Below are positions 15,700 through 24,839 of a stretch of 64,000 nt of DNA, one piece after another. Each line of letters begins with the position of its first letter. The stretch's first letter is position 1. This DNA comes from Pseudomonas sp. Irchel 3H7 (lineage in GTDB: Bacteria; Pseudomonadota; Gammaproteobacteria; Pseudomonadales; Pseudomonadaceae): NCBI RefSeq assembly GCF_900187605.1, contig NZ_FYEA01000012.1, positions 156,448 to 220,447 on the forward strand, in the 5' to 3' direction. The notes below the pieces were generated by a model. It was not told the DNA's origin. It saw only the letters and a program-made list of their open reading frames with translations, and did not search any database. A program made the position numbers and the translations under genes.

Positions 15700-17628
15700 A
15701 TGCACAACACCCTGGAACAGGTTTTTGGTTTTCCACAGTTTCGACCCGGTCAAGAAACCGCGATCAGTGCGGTGCTGGCCGGGCGCTCGGCGGCGGCGAT
15801 TTTCCCCACCGGTTCCGGCAAGTCGATTTGCTATCAATTGCCGGCGCTGATGCTGCCGCATCTGACGTTGGTGGTCTCGCCGTTGCTGGCGTTGATGCAG
15901 GATCAACTGGCCTTTTTACAACGTCACGGTATCTCGGCGGGCAGCATCGATTCGGCGCAGAGTCGCGATGATGCCAATGACGTGATGGCTCGCGCCCGTT
16001 CGGGTGAATTGAAGATTCTGATGATCTCGGTGGAGCGCTTGAAAAACGAGCGCTTCCGCAACTTTCTGCAGCAGGTGCCGATCTCGTTACTGGTGGTGGA
16101 CGAGGCGCATTGCATCTCGGAGTGGGGCCACAACTTCCGCCCCGACTACCTGAAGCTGCCGGACTATCAGCGCCAGTTCAACATCCCGCAAACTTTGCTG
16201 CTGACAGCCACCGCAACGCCTAAAGTCATCGCCGACATGCAGGCCAAATTCGCTATCGCCGCTGACGATGTGGTGACCACCGGTTTCTATCGGCCCAACC
16301 TCAATCTACTGGTGGAACCGGTACGTGGCCAGGACAAGCGCCGGCGTCTGGTGGAGTGGATGGCCGAGCGGCCGGGGCAGCCAAGTATCGTCTATGTGAC
16401 CTTGCAGAAGACTGCTGAGCACATCGCCGAACACCTTGAGCGCAACGACATTCAGGCCGAGGCGTATCACGCCGGTTTAGCCCACGACAAACGCGAAGCT
16501 ATCCAGAAACGCTTCATGGCCGGGCAATCCAATTGCATCGTCGCGACCATCGCGTTCGGCATGGGCATCGACAAAAGTGACATCCGCAATGTCGTGCACT
16601 TCGACCTGCCGAAATCCATCGAAAACTACAGCCAGGAAATCGGCCGCGCCGGGCGTGACGGGCAGCCGTCGGACTGTCTGGTATTAGCCAATCGCGACAG
16701 CCTCAATGTGCTGGAAAATTTCGTCTACGGTGATACGCCGGAGCGTGACGGCATTCGTTATGTGCTCGACGAACTGAAGGCCTCGGTGCCGGACGGGCAG
16801 TGGGAGTTTCTGCTTGGGCCATTGGCGGATCAGAGCAATATTCGCTCACTTCCGCTGAAGACATTGCTGGTGCAACTGGAACTGCGCGGCTTGATCGCGC
16901 CGCGCTACGCCTACTACGCCGAATACCGTTTCAAATACCTGCTGGAACCCGAAGCGCTGCTTGAGCGCTTCGAAGGTGAACGCAGGGATTTCGTCGCTGC
17001 GATCATTCAGACCTCGGCGCGCGCACGCACCTGGGCCACGGTGAATTTCGAGGCGATGTACTCGCAGTATTCCGCCGAGCGCAATCGAGTGGTGAAGGCG
17101 CTGGATTATTTTCAGGAGAAGGGCTGGGTCGAGCTGGAAAGCAAGCAGATGACCGAGGTCTATAGCCTGCTGAATAGTGACTTTGACAGCGATGCCCTGA
17201 GCGCTGAGTTGCATGACTATTTCACCCGGCATGAGCAGGCCGAAGTGGCGCGCATCCACACGATGCTTGAAGTCTTCGCCAGCGAGCGCTGCCTGGGCTA
17301 TCGCTTGGCCGAGTATTTCGGTGATCACAATGCGCCCGAGCAGTGTGGGCATTGTTCAGTGTGTCACGGCCAGGTTGCGCGGTTGCCGGCGCCACCGGAG
17401 TTGCCAGCGCTTGTGGATAAAAACTTTGCGGCGTTATGTGGCGATTTTATCCACAGGCACGAGCAGCACACTGGGGTGATTCCAACGGCTGAGCGGCTGA
17501 CGAGGTTTCTGTGCGGGATCAGCGTGCCGCTGTTCACCAAGCTCAAGGCGCGTGCGATTCCCGGGTTTGCGGTATTGGAAGAATATCCCTACGCCGAAGT
17601 CCGCAGCTGGGCGCAAGAGCACCTCTGA
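15700..17628 (+). CDS. RecQ-family ATP-dependent DNA helicase
   Basis: The 642-residue protein begins with the RecQ motif 0 region FGFPQFRPGQETAISAVLAG and has Walker A FPTGSGKSICYQ and Walker B VVDEAHCISEWGHNFRPDY. Helicase motifs follow (TATATPKV, ATIAFGMGIDKSDIR, QEIGRAGRDGQPS). A C-terminal zinc cluster (C-GHCSVCH) is present. It lacks a long HRDC tail, so it is a RecQ paralogue rather than RecQ itself. Its role is presumably 3'-5' unwinding in DNA repair. Confidence 0.92.
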   Translation: MHNTLEQVFGFPQFRPGQETAISAVLAGRSAAAIFPTGSGKSICYQLPALMLPHLTLVVSPLLALMQDQLAFLQRHGISAGSIDSAQSRDDANDVMARARSGELKILMISVERLKNERFRNFLQQVPISLLVVDEAHCISEWGHNFRPDYLKLPDYQRQFNIPQTLLLTATATPKVIADMQAKFAIAADDVVTTGFYRPNLNLLVEPVRGQDKRRRLVEWMAERPGQPSIVYVTLQKTAEHIAEHLERNDIQAEAYHAGLAHDKREAIQKRFMAGQSNCIVATIAFGMGIDKSDIRNVVHFDLPKSIENYSQEIGRAGRDGQPSDCLVLANRDSLNVLENFVYGDTPERDGIRYVLDELKASVPDGQWEFLLGPLADQSNIRSLPLKTLLVQLELRGLIAPRYAYYAEYRFKYLLEPEALLERFEGERRDFVAAIIQTSARARTWATVNFEAMYSQYSAERNRVVKALDYFQEKGWVELESKQMTEVYSLLNSDFDSDALSAELHDYFTRHEQAEVARIHTMLEVFASERCLGYRLAEYFGDHNAPEQCGHCSVCHGQVARLPAPPELPALVDKNFAALCGDFIHRHEQHTGVIPTAERLTRFLCGISVPLFTKLKARAIPGFAVLEEYPYAEVRSWAQEHL

Positions 17629-17632
17629 TCGT

Positions 17633-17713
17633 TGTAGGAGCTGCCGAAGGCTGCGATCTTTTGATGTTGATTTGTTCAAGATCAAAAGATCGCAGCCTTC
17701 GGCAGCTCCTACA
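17633..17713. repeat. Intergenic inverted repeat, GTAGGAGCTGCCG type
   Basis: TGTAGGAGCTGCCGAAGGCT and its complement flank an AT-rich centre with ATCTTTTGAT and ATCAAAAGAT. It lies 5 bp after the helicase stop and may act as its transcript end. Confidence 0.88.
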
Positions 17714-17841
17714 TTAAGTGTCATCAAGGCGGGGGCTCTATCCATCCGCTGAATGTCGATCATCACGGTAATAAACTTCAAAAACTGTCGTTGGCTGACT
17801 ATGGTTGAGGTCTGTCTTTGGATCGCCAACAAGAGAACAAC

Positions 17842-19068
17842 ATGAGCCAGACATCCTTCGATATTCAGCAGGCCGCAGTGATCGGTGCGGGCACGATGGG
17901 CCGGGGCATTGTCATGTGTCTGGCCAATGCCGGCGTGAACGTGCAGTGGGTGGATAACAATCCACAGATGCTTGAACAGGCGCTCGCCACAGTGGCCGAG
18001 ACTTATGCACACAACGTGCGCCAGGGCCGGATTGATCAGGCCGAAGCGGATGCACGTATCGCTCGGGTCAGTGCGGCGGCGGATTACCCGGCGATTCGCA
18101 ATGTCGATCTGGTGATCGAGGCGGTGTACGAAAATCTTGAGCTGAAGCAGAAGATCTTTCGTGAGCTGGATGGCTTGCTCAAGCCTGAAGCACTGTTGGC
18201 GAGCAATACATCGGCGCTGGATATCGATGCGATTGCTGCGGCGACAAGGCGTCCGGAGCAGGTGCTGGGTCTGCATTTCTTCAGCCCGGCGCACATCATG
18301 AAATTGCTGGAAATCGTTCGCGGTGCGCAGACTTCCGCGGCGGTGCTGGAAGCGGCGCTGGCGCTGGGCAAGCGCATGGGCAAGGTCAGTGTGGTGTCGG
18401 GCAACTGCCACGGCTTTATCGGCAATCGCATGTTGCATCCGTATGTCCTGGAGGCGCGCAAGATGCTGCTCGAAGGCGCTTATCCACAGCAGGTCGACGC
18501 GGCACTGCAAGGTTTCGGTTTTGCCATGGGGCCGTTTCGCATGTACGACGTGGTCGGCATCGATCTGGAGTGGCGTGCGCGCGAATTGGCCGGCAAGGGC
18601 CAGGATGCGCCAGAGGTTCAGGTGGACAACCGCTTGTGCGAGATGGGCCGGTTTGGCCAGAAGTCTGGCAACGGTTATTACCATTACGAGCCGGGCAGTC
18701 GTCAGGCCGAGCACGATCCTGAGGTCGATGCGCTGGTATTGCAGGTCAGCGAAGGGTTGGGCTTCCAGCGCCGCGAGATCGGTCCTGAGGAGATCCTGGA
18801 GCGCAGTCTTCTGGCATTGGTCAACGAGGGTGCGAAGATTTTGCAGGAGGGCATTGCCGAGTCTGCACACGACATCGATCTGGTGTACCTGAACGGCTAC
18901 GGCTTCCCGGCGGACAAGGGCGGGCCGATGGCCTGGGCGGATCAGCAGGGGCTGGCGGATATTCATCAGCGCTTGCTGGCGCTGGAGACGCGTCAGGGCG
19001 ATCAGTGGAAACCGGCGCGGTTGATTGGTGAGTTGGCGGCGCAGGGTAGGCGGTTTGCTCAGGATTAG
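17842..19068 (+). CDS. 3-hydroxyacyl-CoA dehydrogenase (monofunctional)
   Basis: The 408-residue protein has the NAD-binding motif AAVIGAGTMGRGIVMCLANAG near the N-terminus and the HCDH signature LGLHFFSPAHIMKLLEIVRG. Two C-terminal HCDH helical domains follow, the second around LNGYGFPADKGGPMAW. It is like the dehydrogenase half of FadB without the hydratase and oxidises 3-hydroxyacyl-CoA in beta-oxidation or a related acyl-CoA pathway. The ATG at 17842 is preceded by AAGAGA; a TTG 24 bases upstream in frame is unlikely. A thioesterase gene follows on the same strand after a repeat. Confidence 0.9.
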   Translation: MSQTSFDIQQAAVIGAGTMGRGIVMCLANAGVNVQWVDNNPQMLEQALATVAETYAHNVRQGRIDQAEADARIARVSAAADYPAIRNVDLVIEAVYENLELKQKIFRELDGLLKPEALLASNTSALDIDAIAAATRRPEQVLGLHFFSPAHIMKLLEIVRGAQTSAAVLEAALALGKRMGKVSVVSGNCHGFIGNRMLHPYVLEARKMLLEGAYPQQVDAALQGFGFAMGPFRMYDVVGIDLEWRARELAGKGQDAPEVQVDNRLCEMGRFGQKSGNGYYHYEPGSRQAEHDPEVDALVLQVSEGLGFQRREIGPEEILERSLLALVNEGAKILQEGIAESAHDIDLVYLNGYGFPADKGGPMAWADQQGLADIHQRLLALETRQGDQWKPARLIGELAAQGRRFAQD

Positions 19069-19087
19069 TGTTGAAGTCAAAATCTTA

Positions 19088-19241
19088 CCCCCTCACCCCA
19101 GCCCTCTCCCCCAAGGGGGCGAGGGGGAAAGGGAGCCGATCTCTGTGCCTTTCGCGTTCGACTCGACAGTTCAGGTCGGTGTATTTCGAGAGAACACCTC
19201 GGTCAGTCCCCTCTACCTCTGGGAGAGGGCTAGGGTGAGGG
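19088..19241. repeat. CTC-rich intergenic element
   Basis: The element begins CCCCTCACCCCAGCCCTCTC and ends GGGAGAGGGCTAGGGTGAGG, so its ends are inverted repeats. It is a shorter relative of the tandem block at 5.4-5.7 kb. Confidence 0.8.
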
Positions 19242-19281
19242 CAAGCAGCCTCACTGAAAAAACAAGAGAACCAGCACAACC

Positions 19282-19707
19282 ATGTCCACTCCTCAGCGCA
19301 CCGACTACCCACACTTCCAGCCCATCACCACACGCTGGCACGACAACGACGCCTACGGTCACGTCAACAACGTCACCTACTACAGCTTCTTCGACACGGC
19401 GGTGAACACTTACCTGATACAGGTCGGTGGTCTGGATATCCATGATGGCGAGGTGGTGGGGTTTGTGGTCAGTTCGGCGTGTGATTACTTCGCCTCGATT
19501 GCCTTTCCTGATCTGATCGAGATCGGTCTGCGGGTCGGCAAATTGGGCAACAGTTCGGTGCAATACGAGTTGGCGGTGTTCAAGGTCGGCGATAGCGAGG
19601 CCTGCGCGGCCGGGCGCTTCGTTCATGTATTCGTCGATCGGGCGAGTAACCAGCCAGTGCCGATTCCCGCCAAGCTGCGGCAGGCACTGGAATACCTTGT
19701 GGTTTAA
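19282..19707 (+). CDS. 4HBT-type acyl-CoA thioesterase
   Basis: The 141-residue hotdog protein carries the YbgC/4HBT active-site region RWHDNDAYGHVNNVTYYSFF, in which the aspartate and histidine are typical of 4-hydroxybenzoyl-CoA thioesterase-like enzymes. It lies downstream of the 3-hydroxyacyl-CoA dehydrogenase, which suggests a shared acyl-CoA pathway; the substrate is unknown. A bidirectional terminator follows. Confidence 0.88.
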   Translation: MSTPQRTDYPHFQPITTRWHDNDAYGHVNNVTYYSFFDTAVNTYLIQVGGLDIHDGEVVGFVVSSACDYFASIAFPDLIEIGLRVGKLGNSSVQYELAVFKVGDSEACAAGRFVHVFVDRASNQPVPIPAKLRQALEYLVV

Positions 19708-19714
19708 AAAAGGC

Positions 19715-19750
19715 AAAAAAAATCGCAGCCCTCGGGCCGCGATTTTTTTT
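19715..19750. terminator. Bidirectional terminator
   Basis: ATCGC-A-GCCC pairs with GGGC-C-GCGAT around a tight loop, flanked by eight A and eight T residues. It sits between convergent genes and can end transcription from both. Confidence 0.9.
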
Positions 19751-19762
19751 CAAGCATTCGCC

Positions 19763-20245
19763 TTAACGGTGACGATAGTACTTGTGATGCTTGCGGTGGC
19801 CGTAGGCATGGCCGCGACCTGGGTGGCCGTCGCGGTAGTAGCGACGATCATCATGACGACGGTCGTAACGACGATCATCGTCATCGCTTTTGTTGCCCAT
19901 GTAGTTACCCAGCGCGCCACCGGCGCCGCCACCTGCTGCGGAGCCGATCAGGCTGCCGGTGGTGCCGCCCATGCTGCGGCCGACTACGTTACCGCCGGCT
20001 GCGCCCAGCGCACCACCGATGGCGGCTTCGCCACGGCTGCGTTTGTCGGCGCCGACCGCGCTACCACCCGCACCGCCCAAGGCTGCGCCGATGGTGGAAC
20101 CTGTATTGCCGCCTAACGACTGACCGACGACCGAGCCAAGAACCCCGCCCAATGCGCCGCCCACACCTGCTTCGGTGGTGCCGCCAGCAGACGCAAAGCC
20201 ACTGACCAGGCCAAGGGACAACAAGAGAATCGAGGAGAACTTCAT
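19763..20245 (-). CDS. Glycine-zipper envelope protein
   Basis: The 160-residue protein has a signal peptide (MKFSSILLLSLGLVSGFASA), then about 100 residues of glycine-zipper repeats (GGALGGVLGSVVGQSLGG and similar). A basic and aromatic tail rich in DDRRYD, RRYYRDGH and HRKHHKYYRHR follows. Glycine zippers insert into or associate with membranes; such proteins in pseudomonads are usually small outer-membrane or periplasmic proteins of unknown role. The histidine-, arginine- and tyrosine-rich tail is the notable part. Confidence 0.85.
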   Translation of the reverse strand: MKFSSILLLSLGLVSGFASAGGTTEAGVGGALGGVLGSVVGQSLGGNTGSTIGAALGGAGGSAVGADKRSRGEAAIGGALGAAGGNVVGRSMGGTTGSLIGSAAGGGAGGALGNYMGNKSDDDDRRYDRRHDDRRYYRDGHPGRGHAYGHRKHHKYYRHR

Positions 20246-20327
20246 AGAGGAGCCTCAAAGGGATGACGGCGCCGATCCTGAGGCTGTGTAACAAGCGTGA
20301 CAATCGAAATCCGACGAATAACACGAC

Positions 20328-20337
20328 TTGTATACAA
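20328..20337. promoter_or_regulatory. Palindrome TTGTATACAA, candidate operator
   Basis: A perfect 10-bp palindrome lies 83 bp upstream of the glycine-zipper start. Such words are common as half-conserved cores of GntR-family operators, but no GntR gene is in the window. It could also be part of a promoter. Confidence 0.4.
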
Positions 20338-20403
20338 TTTTGCAAGTTGCTGTTTTATCAGCGGAACTTAACCGTTTTTCGCCGGTCTTTAGCTACTTCG
20401 GAC

Positions 20404-20434
20404 AGGCCGCTTTTGTGAAAAAGCGGCCTTTTTT
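20404..20434 (+). terminator. Plus-strand terminator with no annotated gene upstream
   Basis: AGGCCGCTTTT and AAAAGCGGCCT form a stem with a GTG(A) loop followed by a T-run on the plus strand. Both flanking genes are on the minus strand, so this terminator must serve an unannotated plus-strand transcript or arise by chance. No coding frame is convincing between 20246 and 20404. Confidence 0.7.
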
Positions 20435-20456
20435 GTGGGCGTTTGAAAAGCAGTAG

Positions 20457-20528
20457 CGAAAAGATCGCAGCCTTCGGCAGCTCCTACAGGAATCGGTGTA
20501 GGAGCTGCCGAAGGCTGCGATCTTTTGA
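20457..20528. repeat. Intergenic inverted repeat, GTAGGAGCTGCCG type, everted
   Basis: Here the arms are in the reverse order (AAGATCGCAGCCTTCGGCAG first, TGTAGGAGCTGCCGAAGG second) with a short GC spacer, so the hairpin loop is at the outer end of the usual unit. Confidence 0.85.
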
Positions 20529-20535
20529 TTTTGAA

Positions 20536-22884
20536 TTAAGCAGATTTGGCCATGATCAACCCAGTCTCACTCGCTGATTCCAATCGAATCGCAATGAACT
20601 TAGACGTCGGCGTATGGCTGCCATCCCCGGTGCTCTCCAATGGCACCAGTGGGTTCACTTCCGGGTAATAAGCCGCCGCTTGCCCGGCCGGAATATCAAA
20701 CGCCAACAAAGTGAAGCCCTTCACCCGACGCTCACGACCATCGTCCCACAGCGACACGATGTCGGCCTTTTGCCCCGGACGGAAGCCCAGACGAATGATG
20801 TCGGCCTCGTTGGCAAACAGCACATCACGCTGGCCCTTCACTCCGCGATAACGGTCGTCGAGACCATAAATCGTGGTGTTGTATTGATCGTGGGAACGCA
20901 TCGATTGCAAGATCAGGTCCGGTAGCTGCCCGGTGGCGCGGGTGCGTTCGTGTACCAGATCTTTGGGCAGCATGTTCGCGCGGAAGTTGGCCCGGCCCGA
21001 CGGTGTGTTCCACTTGCGCGCGCCAGCGCTGTTGCCGAGGTAGAAGCCGCCTGGGTTTTTGATCTTCTCGTTGAACTCTTTGAAATTGGGAATGGTGTCG
21101 GCGATCAGTTCGCGGATGCGCCCGTAATCGGCCACCAGCCAGTTCCAGTCGACCGGTTTGCTACCCAGTGTGGCGGCAGCGATGCCGGCAATGATCGACG
21201 GCTCCGAGCGCATCTGGTTCGACAGCGGTTGCAACTGCCCGTTGGAGGCGTGAACCATGCTGAAGGAGTCTTCCACGGTGACCGCTTGCGGGCCTTCGGT
21301 CTGGATATCGATGTCGGTCCGGCCGAGGCACGGCAGGATCAGCGCGTCTTTACCGTGAGCCAGATGGCTGCGGTTGAGTTTGGTGCTGATCTGCACGGTC
21401 AGGTCGCAATTGCTCAGTGCGGCGAAGGTACGCGGGCTGTCCGGCGTGGCTTGGGCGAAGTTGCCGCCCAGACCGATAAAGACTTTGGCGCGTCCCTCGG
21501 CCATCGCATGGATTGCCTCGACCACGTTGTGGCCGTTATGACGCGGCACCTTGAACTGGAAGCGTCGTTCCAGCGAATCAAGGAACGCCACTGGCGGACG
21601 CTCGTTGATGCCCATCGTGCGGTCGCCCTGCACGTTACTGTGGCCGCGCACCGGACACAGACCAGCACCGGGTTTACCGATGTTGCCGCGCAGCAGCATC
21701 AGGTTGGCGATTTCCTGGATGGTCGGTACTGAATGGCGATGCTGGGTGATGCCCATCGCCCAGCACATGATGACGTTCTTGCCTTTGGCGTACATGCGCG
21801 CCGCTTGCTCGATTTCGACGAGGGTCAGGCCGGATTGCTCGACGATCTGTTCCCACGGCGTGTCATCGACCACGCCGAGATACTCCAGCACGTTAGCGCT
21901 GTGGGCGTTGAGGAAATCGTGATCGAACACGGCAGGTTCGCCAGCCTTCTGCGCATCGCGCTCCCACTGCAGGAGAAACTTGGCCATGCCGCGCAGCAGC
22001 GCCATGTCACCGCCAAGTGCCGGGCGGAAATACGCGGTGTTGGTCGGCTTGTCACCGTTGGTGAGCATTTCGATCGGGTGTTGCGGGTGCTGGAAGCGTT
22101 CCAGGCCACGCTCTTTCAATGGGTTGATGCACACCACTTGCGCGCCGCGTTTCACCGCTTCACGCAACGGTTCGAGCATGCGTGGGTGGTTAGTGCCCGG
22201 GTTCTGGCCCCAGACGAAAATCGCATCGGCGTGTTCGAAATCGTCGAAGGTCACGGTGCCTTTGCCGACGCCGACACTTTGCGCCAACGCCACACCGCTG
22301 GCCTCGTGGCACATGTTCGAGCAGTCAGGGAAATTGTTGGTGCCGTAGGCGCGCACGAACAGTTGATACAGGTAAGCCGCCTCGTTGCTGGCACGACCCG
22401 AGGTGTAGAACTCGGCCAGGTCCGGACTCGGCAGGCTTTGCAGGTGTTTGGCGATCAGGGTGTAGGCGTCGTCCCAACTGATCGGCTTGTAGCGATCGGT
22501 TTCGGCGTCATACACCATCGGCTCGGTCAGGCGCCCCTGATACTCGAGCCAGTAGTCGCTCTGCTCCAGCAACGAAGTGACGCTGTGCTTGGCGAAGAAC
22601 TTGGCGTCCACGCGGCGCTTGGTTGCTTCCCAGTTCACCGCTTTGGCGCCGTTCTCGCAGAACTTGACCATGCCGCTTTCCGGCGAATCGCCCCACGCGC
22701 AACCCGGGCAGTCGAAGCCGCCGTTCTGGTTGGTCTTGAGCATCATGCGCAGGTTCTTCAGCGCGTTGTCGCTGGTCAACCAGGCCTGAGCCACACTGAT
22801 CAGGGCACCCCAGCCGCCGGCGGCACCTTTGTAAGGCTTATAGCGCGGGACAGGTTTCTGGTCGGCTTGATGATGTTGGCTCAC
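20536..22884 (-). CDS. FdhF/YdeP-type molybdopterin oxidoreductase
   Basis: The 782-residue protein belongs to the molybdopterin oxidoreductase superfamily, YdeP branch, related to formate dehydrogenase H but without selenocysteine. An N-terminal segment CPGCAWGDSPESGMVKFCE offers iron-sulfur or cofactor cysteines, and the bis-MGD regions include DAIFVWGQNPGTNHPRM and MCWAMGITQHRHSV. Its partner FdhD is encoded immediately upstream; the GTG start overlaps the fdhD stop in a GTGA junction behind a GGAG site. The YdeP branch has been tied to acid resistance; true formate oxidation is unproven. Confidence 0.88.
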   Translation of the reverse strand: MSQHHQADQKPVPRYKPYKGAAGGWGALISVAQAWLTSDNALKNLRMMLKTNQNGGFDCPGCAWGDSPESGMVKFCENGAKAVNWEATKRRVDAKFFAKHSVTSLLEQSDYWLEYQGRLTEPMVYDAETDRYKPISWDDAYTLIAKHLQSLPSPDLAEFYTSGRASNEAAYLYQLFVRAYGTNNFPDCSNMCHEASGVALAQSVGVGKGTVTFDDFEHADAIFVWGQNPGTNHPRMLEPLREAVKRGAQVVCINPLKERGLERFQHPQHPIEMLTNGDKPTNTAYFRPALGGDMALLRGMAKFLLQWERDAQKAGEPAVFDHDFLNAHSANVLEYLGVVDDTPWEQIVEQSGLTLVEIEQAARMYAKGKNVIMCWAMGITQHRHSVPTIQEIANLMLLRGNIGKPGAGLCPVRGHSNVQGDRTMGINERPPVAFLDSLERRFQFKVPRHNGHNVVEAIHAMAEGRAKVFIGLGGNFAQATPDSPRTFAALSNCDLTVQISTKLNRSHLAHGKDALILPCLGRTDIDIQTEGPQAVTVEDSFSMVHASNGQLQPLSNQMRSEPSIIAGIAAATLGSKPVDWNWLVADYGRIRELIADTIPNFKEFNEKIKNPGGFYLGNSAGARKWNTPSGRANFRANMLPKDLVHERTRATGQLPDLILQSMRSHDQYNTTIYGLDDRYRGVKGQRDVLFANEADIIRLGFRPGQKADIVSLWDDGRERRVKGFTLLAFDIPAGQAAAYYPEVNPLVPLESTGDGSHTPTSKFIAIRLESASETGLIMAKSA

Positions 22885-23720
22885 GCTTGATTCTCCATCG
22901 CGGGGCTGTACACCCGCGGCGCACTTTTCTGCGGCAGGTGGATGAGATTGAGGTTGTGTCGACGGGCCCATTGCACGGCAAGGCCCGTGGGCGCGGACAG
23001 GCTGACCAGCGTCTGGATGCCGGCACGCAAGACTTTCTGGATCAATTCGAGGCTGCAACGGCTGGTCACAATCGCTAGGCCGCCTTCTGTGGATATCTTC
23101 TGGCGGATCAGCCCGCCGATCAGCTTGTCGAGGGCGTTATGCCGGCCGATGTCTTCGCGGCCGAGTAGCAATTCGCCGCTGGCGTTCATGAATACCGCCG
23201 CGTGCACCGCACCGCAGTATTGGCCCAAAGGTTGAAATGCACTGATGCGCTGACGCAAACCGTCGAGCCATTCAATCGGCGGCAACGGCGCACCGGGCAA
23301 CACCTTCAGATCGGGCAGTGCTTGCTCGACCGCTTCAACGCCGCACAATCCGCAACCGCTGGTGCCGGCCATTTGTCGACGTTGTTGCTTGAGGTTCCAG
23401 AACGCGCGATTGGCGATGGTTACTTGCGCATATTGCGCGGAGCCGGCGCCGGTCAGTTGCAGGTCATAAATGTCAGTAGCGTCGATGATGATGCCGCTGC
23501 CGAGGCTGAAACCGACGATGAAGTCTTCAAGGTCGGTCGGCGTCACCAACATCACCGCCTGGCTGATGCCGTTGTAGGCGATCGCCAACGCGACTTCCTC
23601 GGCCAGCGCGGTGCTGGCCGATTCCTCACGGGGTAAATCGCTGTAACTGTAGGTCTGGCTGGCGGCTGGCGCGGGCGTTTCGAGTGCAGGCGCCGCGCAG
23701 GCTGGGCGCTTGGCGTTCAT
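22881..23720 (-). CDS. fdhD: FdhD sulfurtransferase for formate dehydrogenase maturation
   Basis: The 279-residue protein is FdhD, which carries sulfur to the molybdenum cofactor of formate dehydrogenase-like enzymes. The sulfur-relay CxxC loop is visible as GTSGCGLCGVEAVEQA, and SGELLLGREDIGRHNALDK is the conserved core. It is translationally coupled to the oxidoreductase, which is therefore its likely client. A perfect palindrome 70 bp upstream may be the operator. Confidence 0.93.
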   Translation of the reverse strand: MNAKRPACAAPALETPAPAASQTYSYSDLPREESASTALAEEVALAIAYNGISQAVMLVTPTDLEDFIVGFSLGSGIIIDATDIYDLQLTGAGSAQYAQVTIANRAFWNLKQQRRQMAGTSGCGLCGVEAVEQALPDLKVLPGAPLPPIEWLDGLRQRISAFQPLGQYCGAVHAAVFMNASGELLLGREDIGRHNALDKLIGGLIRQKISTEGGLAIVTSRCSLELIQKVLRAGIQTLVSLSAPTGLAVQWARRHNLNLIHLPQKSAPRVYSPAMENQA

Positions 23721-23790
23721 GGCATCACCGACGGTTTGATCAACGTTAAGACTAGGCGCGGCAAGTTGTCGCGTCTAATCGCTAGTGTCG

Positions 23791-23804
23791 ATCTATCGAT
23801 AGAT
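23791..23804. promoter_or_regulatory. Perfect palindrome ATCTATCGATAGAT upstream of fdhD
   Basis: This 14-bp perfect palindrome lies between the lysR stop and the fdhD start. It contains the ATAG..CTAT dyad often seen in LysR-family sites, so it is a candidate operator for the adjacent regulator. Confidence 0.6.
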
Positions 23805-23812
23805 GCCGTCGA

Positions 23813-24700
23813 TCAAGAGGCTGTTGGTGATTCCCGATACAGCGCGAAACAGGCTTCCGCCAGCGCGGAACGTGGGGCGCCGCGACGCATGATCAGGCCC
23901 AGCGGGGCGAGGGTCTGGGCGTCTTCGATCGGTTGCAGGCGCAGGTGATCGGTGAGTTTTTCCAGGCCGCCGTCCAGCGGCATGATCGCGCAGCAAAAAC
24001 CGCCGTGCACGGCTTGTAACAATTGATGCACGGCATCGGTTTGTAGCAACGGTTGTGGAGTCAGGCCGCGGCTGTGGAAGTTGTGGTCGATGGACTGGCG
24101 AAAATGCATGCCGCTGGTGAGCATGCCCAACGGCAGTTCGATCAGCGACTGCCAACTCAACGCGGCGTCGCCAAATGTGAATGAGCGCTGATCGTAGAGC
24201 AGGCCCATGCGCGTTTCACTGAAGGCCAGGGATTCGAAGCGCTCGTTATCCAGACGATCCAGATAAGACACGCCGAGATCAATGCGGTTATTCGCCAAAT
24301 GCTCGAGGATCTGCTCGGAACTTAGCGCCGACATTTCAAAGCGCAAATTCGGGTGGGCGCTGTGCAGGCGTTGCATCAACGGCAGCGGATCGAAACTCGA
24401 CAGCGGCACCACGCCCAGCCTCAGCGTGCCGATCAGATTGCCGCGACACGCCGCCGCTTCCGCGTGCAAACCGTCATACGCCGCCATCACCGAACGTGCC
24501 CACGCCAGCACGCGCTCGCCCGGCGCGGTGAAACCTTCGAAACGCTGGCCACGGTTGACCAGTGGCAGGTCGAGTTCTTCTTCAAGACTGCGCAGGCGCA
24601 TCGACAGCGTTGGCTGGGTGATATGGCAACGCGCGGCGGCCTGGCCGAAGTGGCGGGTTTCGTCGAGGGCGATGAGGAATTTCAGCTGCTTGATGTCCAT
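23813..24700 (-). CDS. LysR-family transcriptional regulator
   Basis: The 295-residue protein has the N-terminal winged helix-turn-helix (MDIKQLKFLIALDETRHFGQ, then AAARCHITQPTLSMRLRSLE) and a C-terminal ligand-binding domain. The gene lies upstream of fdhD on the same strand, 92 bp away, and probably regulates the fdhD-oxidoreductase pair. The inducer is unknown. Confidence 0.92.
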   Translation of the reverse strand: MDIKQLKFLIALDETRHFGQAAARCHITQPTLSMRLRSLEEELDLPLVNRGQRFEGFTAPGERVLAWARSVMAAYDGLHAEAAACRGNLIGTLRLGVVPLSSFDPLPLMQRLHSAHPNLRFEMSALSSEQILEHLANNRIDLGVSYLDRLDNERFESLAFSETRMGLLYDQRSFTFGDAALSWQSLIELPLGMLTSGMHFRQSIDHNFHSRGLTPQPLLQTDAVHQLLQAVHGGFCCAIMPLDGGLEKLTDHLRLQPIEDAQTLAPLGLIMRRGAPRSALAEACFALYRESPTAS

Positions 24701-24839
24701 CTTCGCTCCGGGCGCTGGCAGGGGTGGGGGATTCTACCGCTTGCGCGGTGGCAGGGTCATTGGTCGGCTTGGAACCGGGTTTGTCTGCGGTGGTCTAGGC
24801 TTGGACGACTGATCCTTTTATTCCATGGAGAGAACCACG

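Noticed and set aside
17818..17841. TTG start for the 3-hydroxyacyl-CoA dehydrogenase
   Set aside because: The downstream ATG has a good ribosome site and matches the family start.
21733..22890. Plus-strand frame opposite the molybdo-oxidoreductase
   Set aside because: Shadow frame with no family features.
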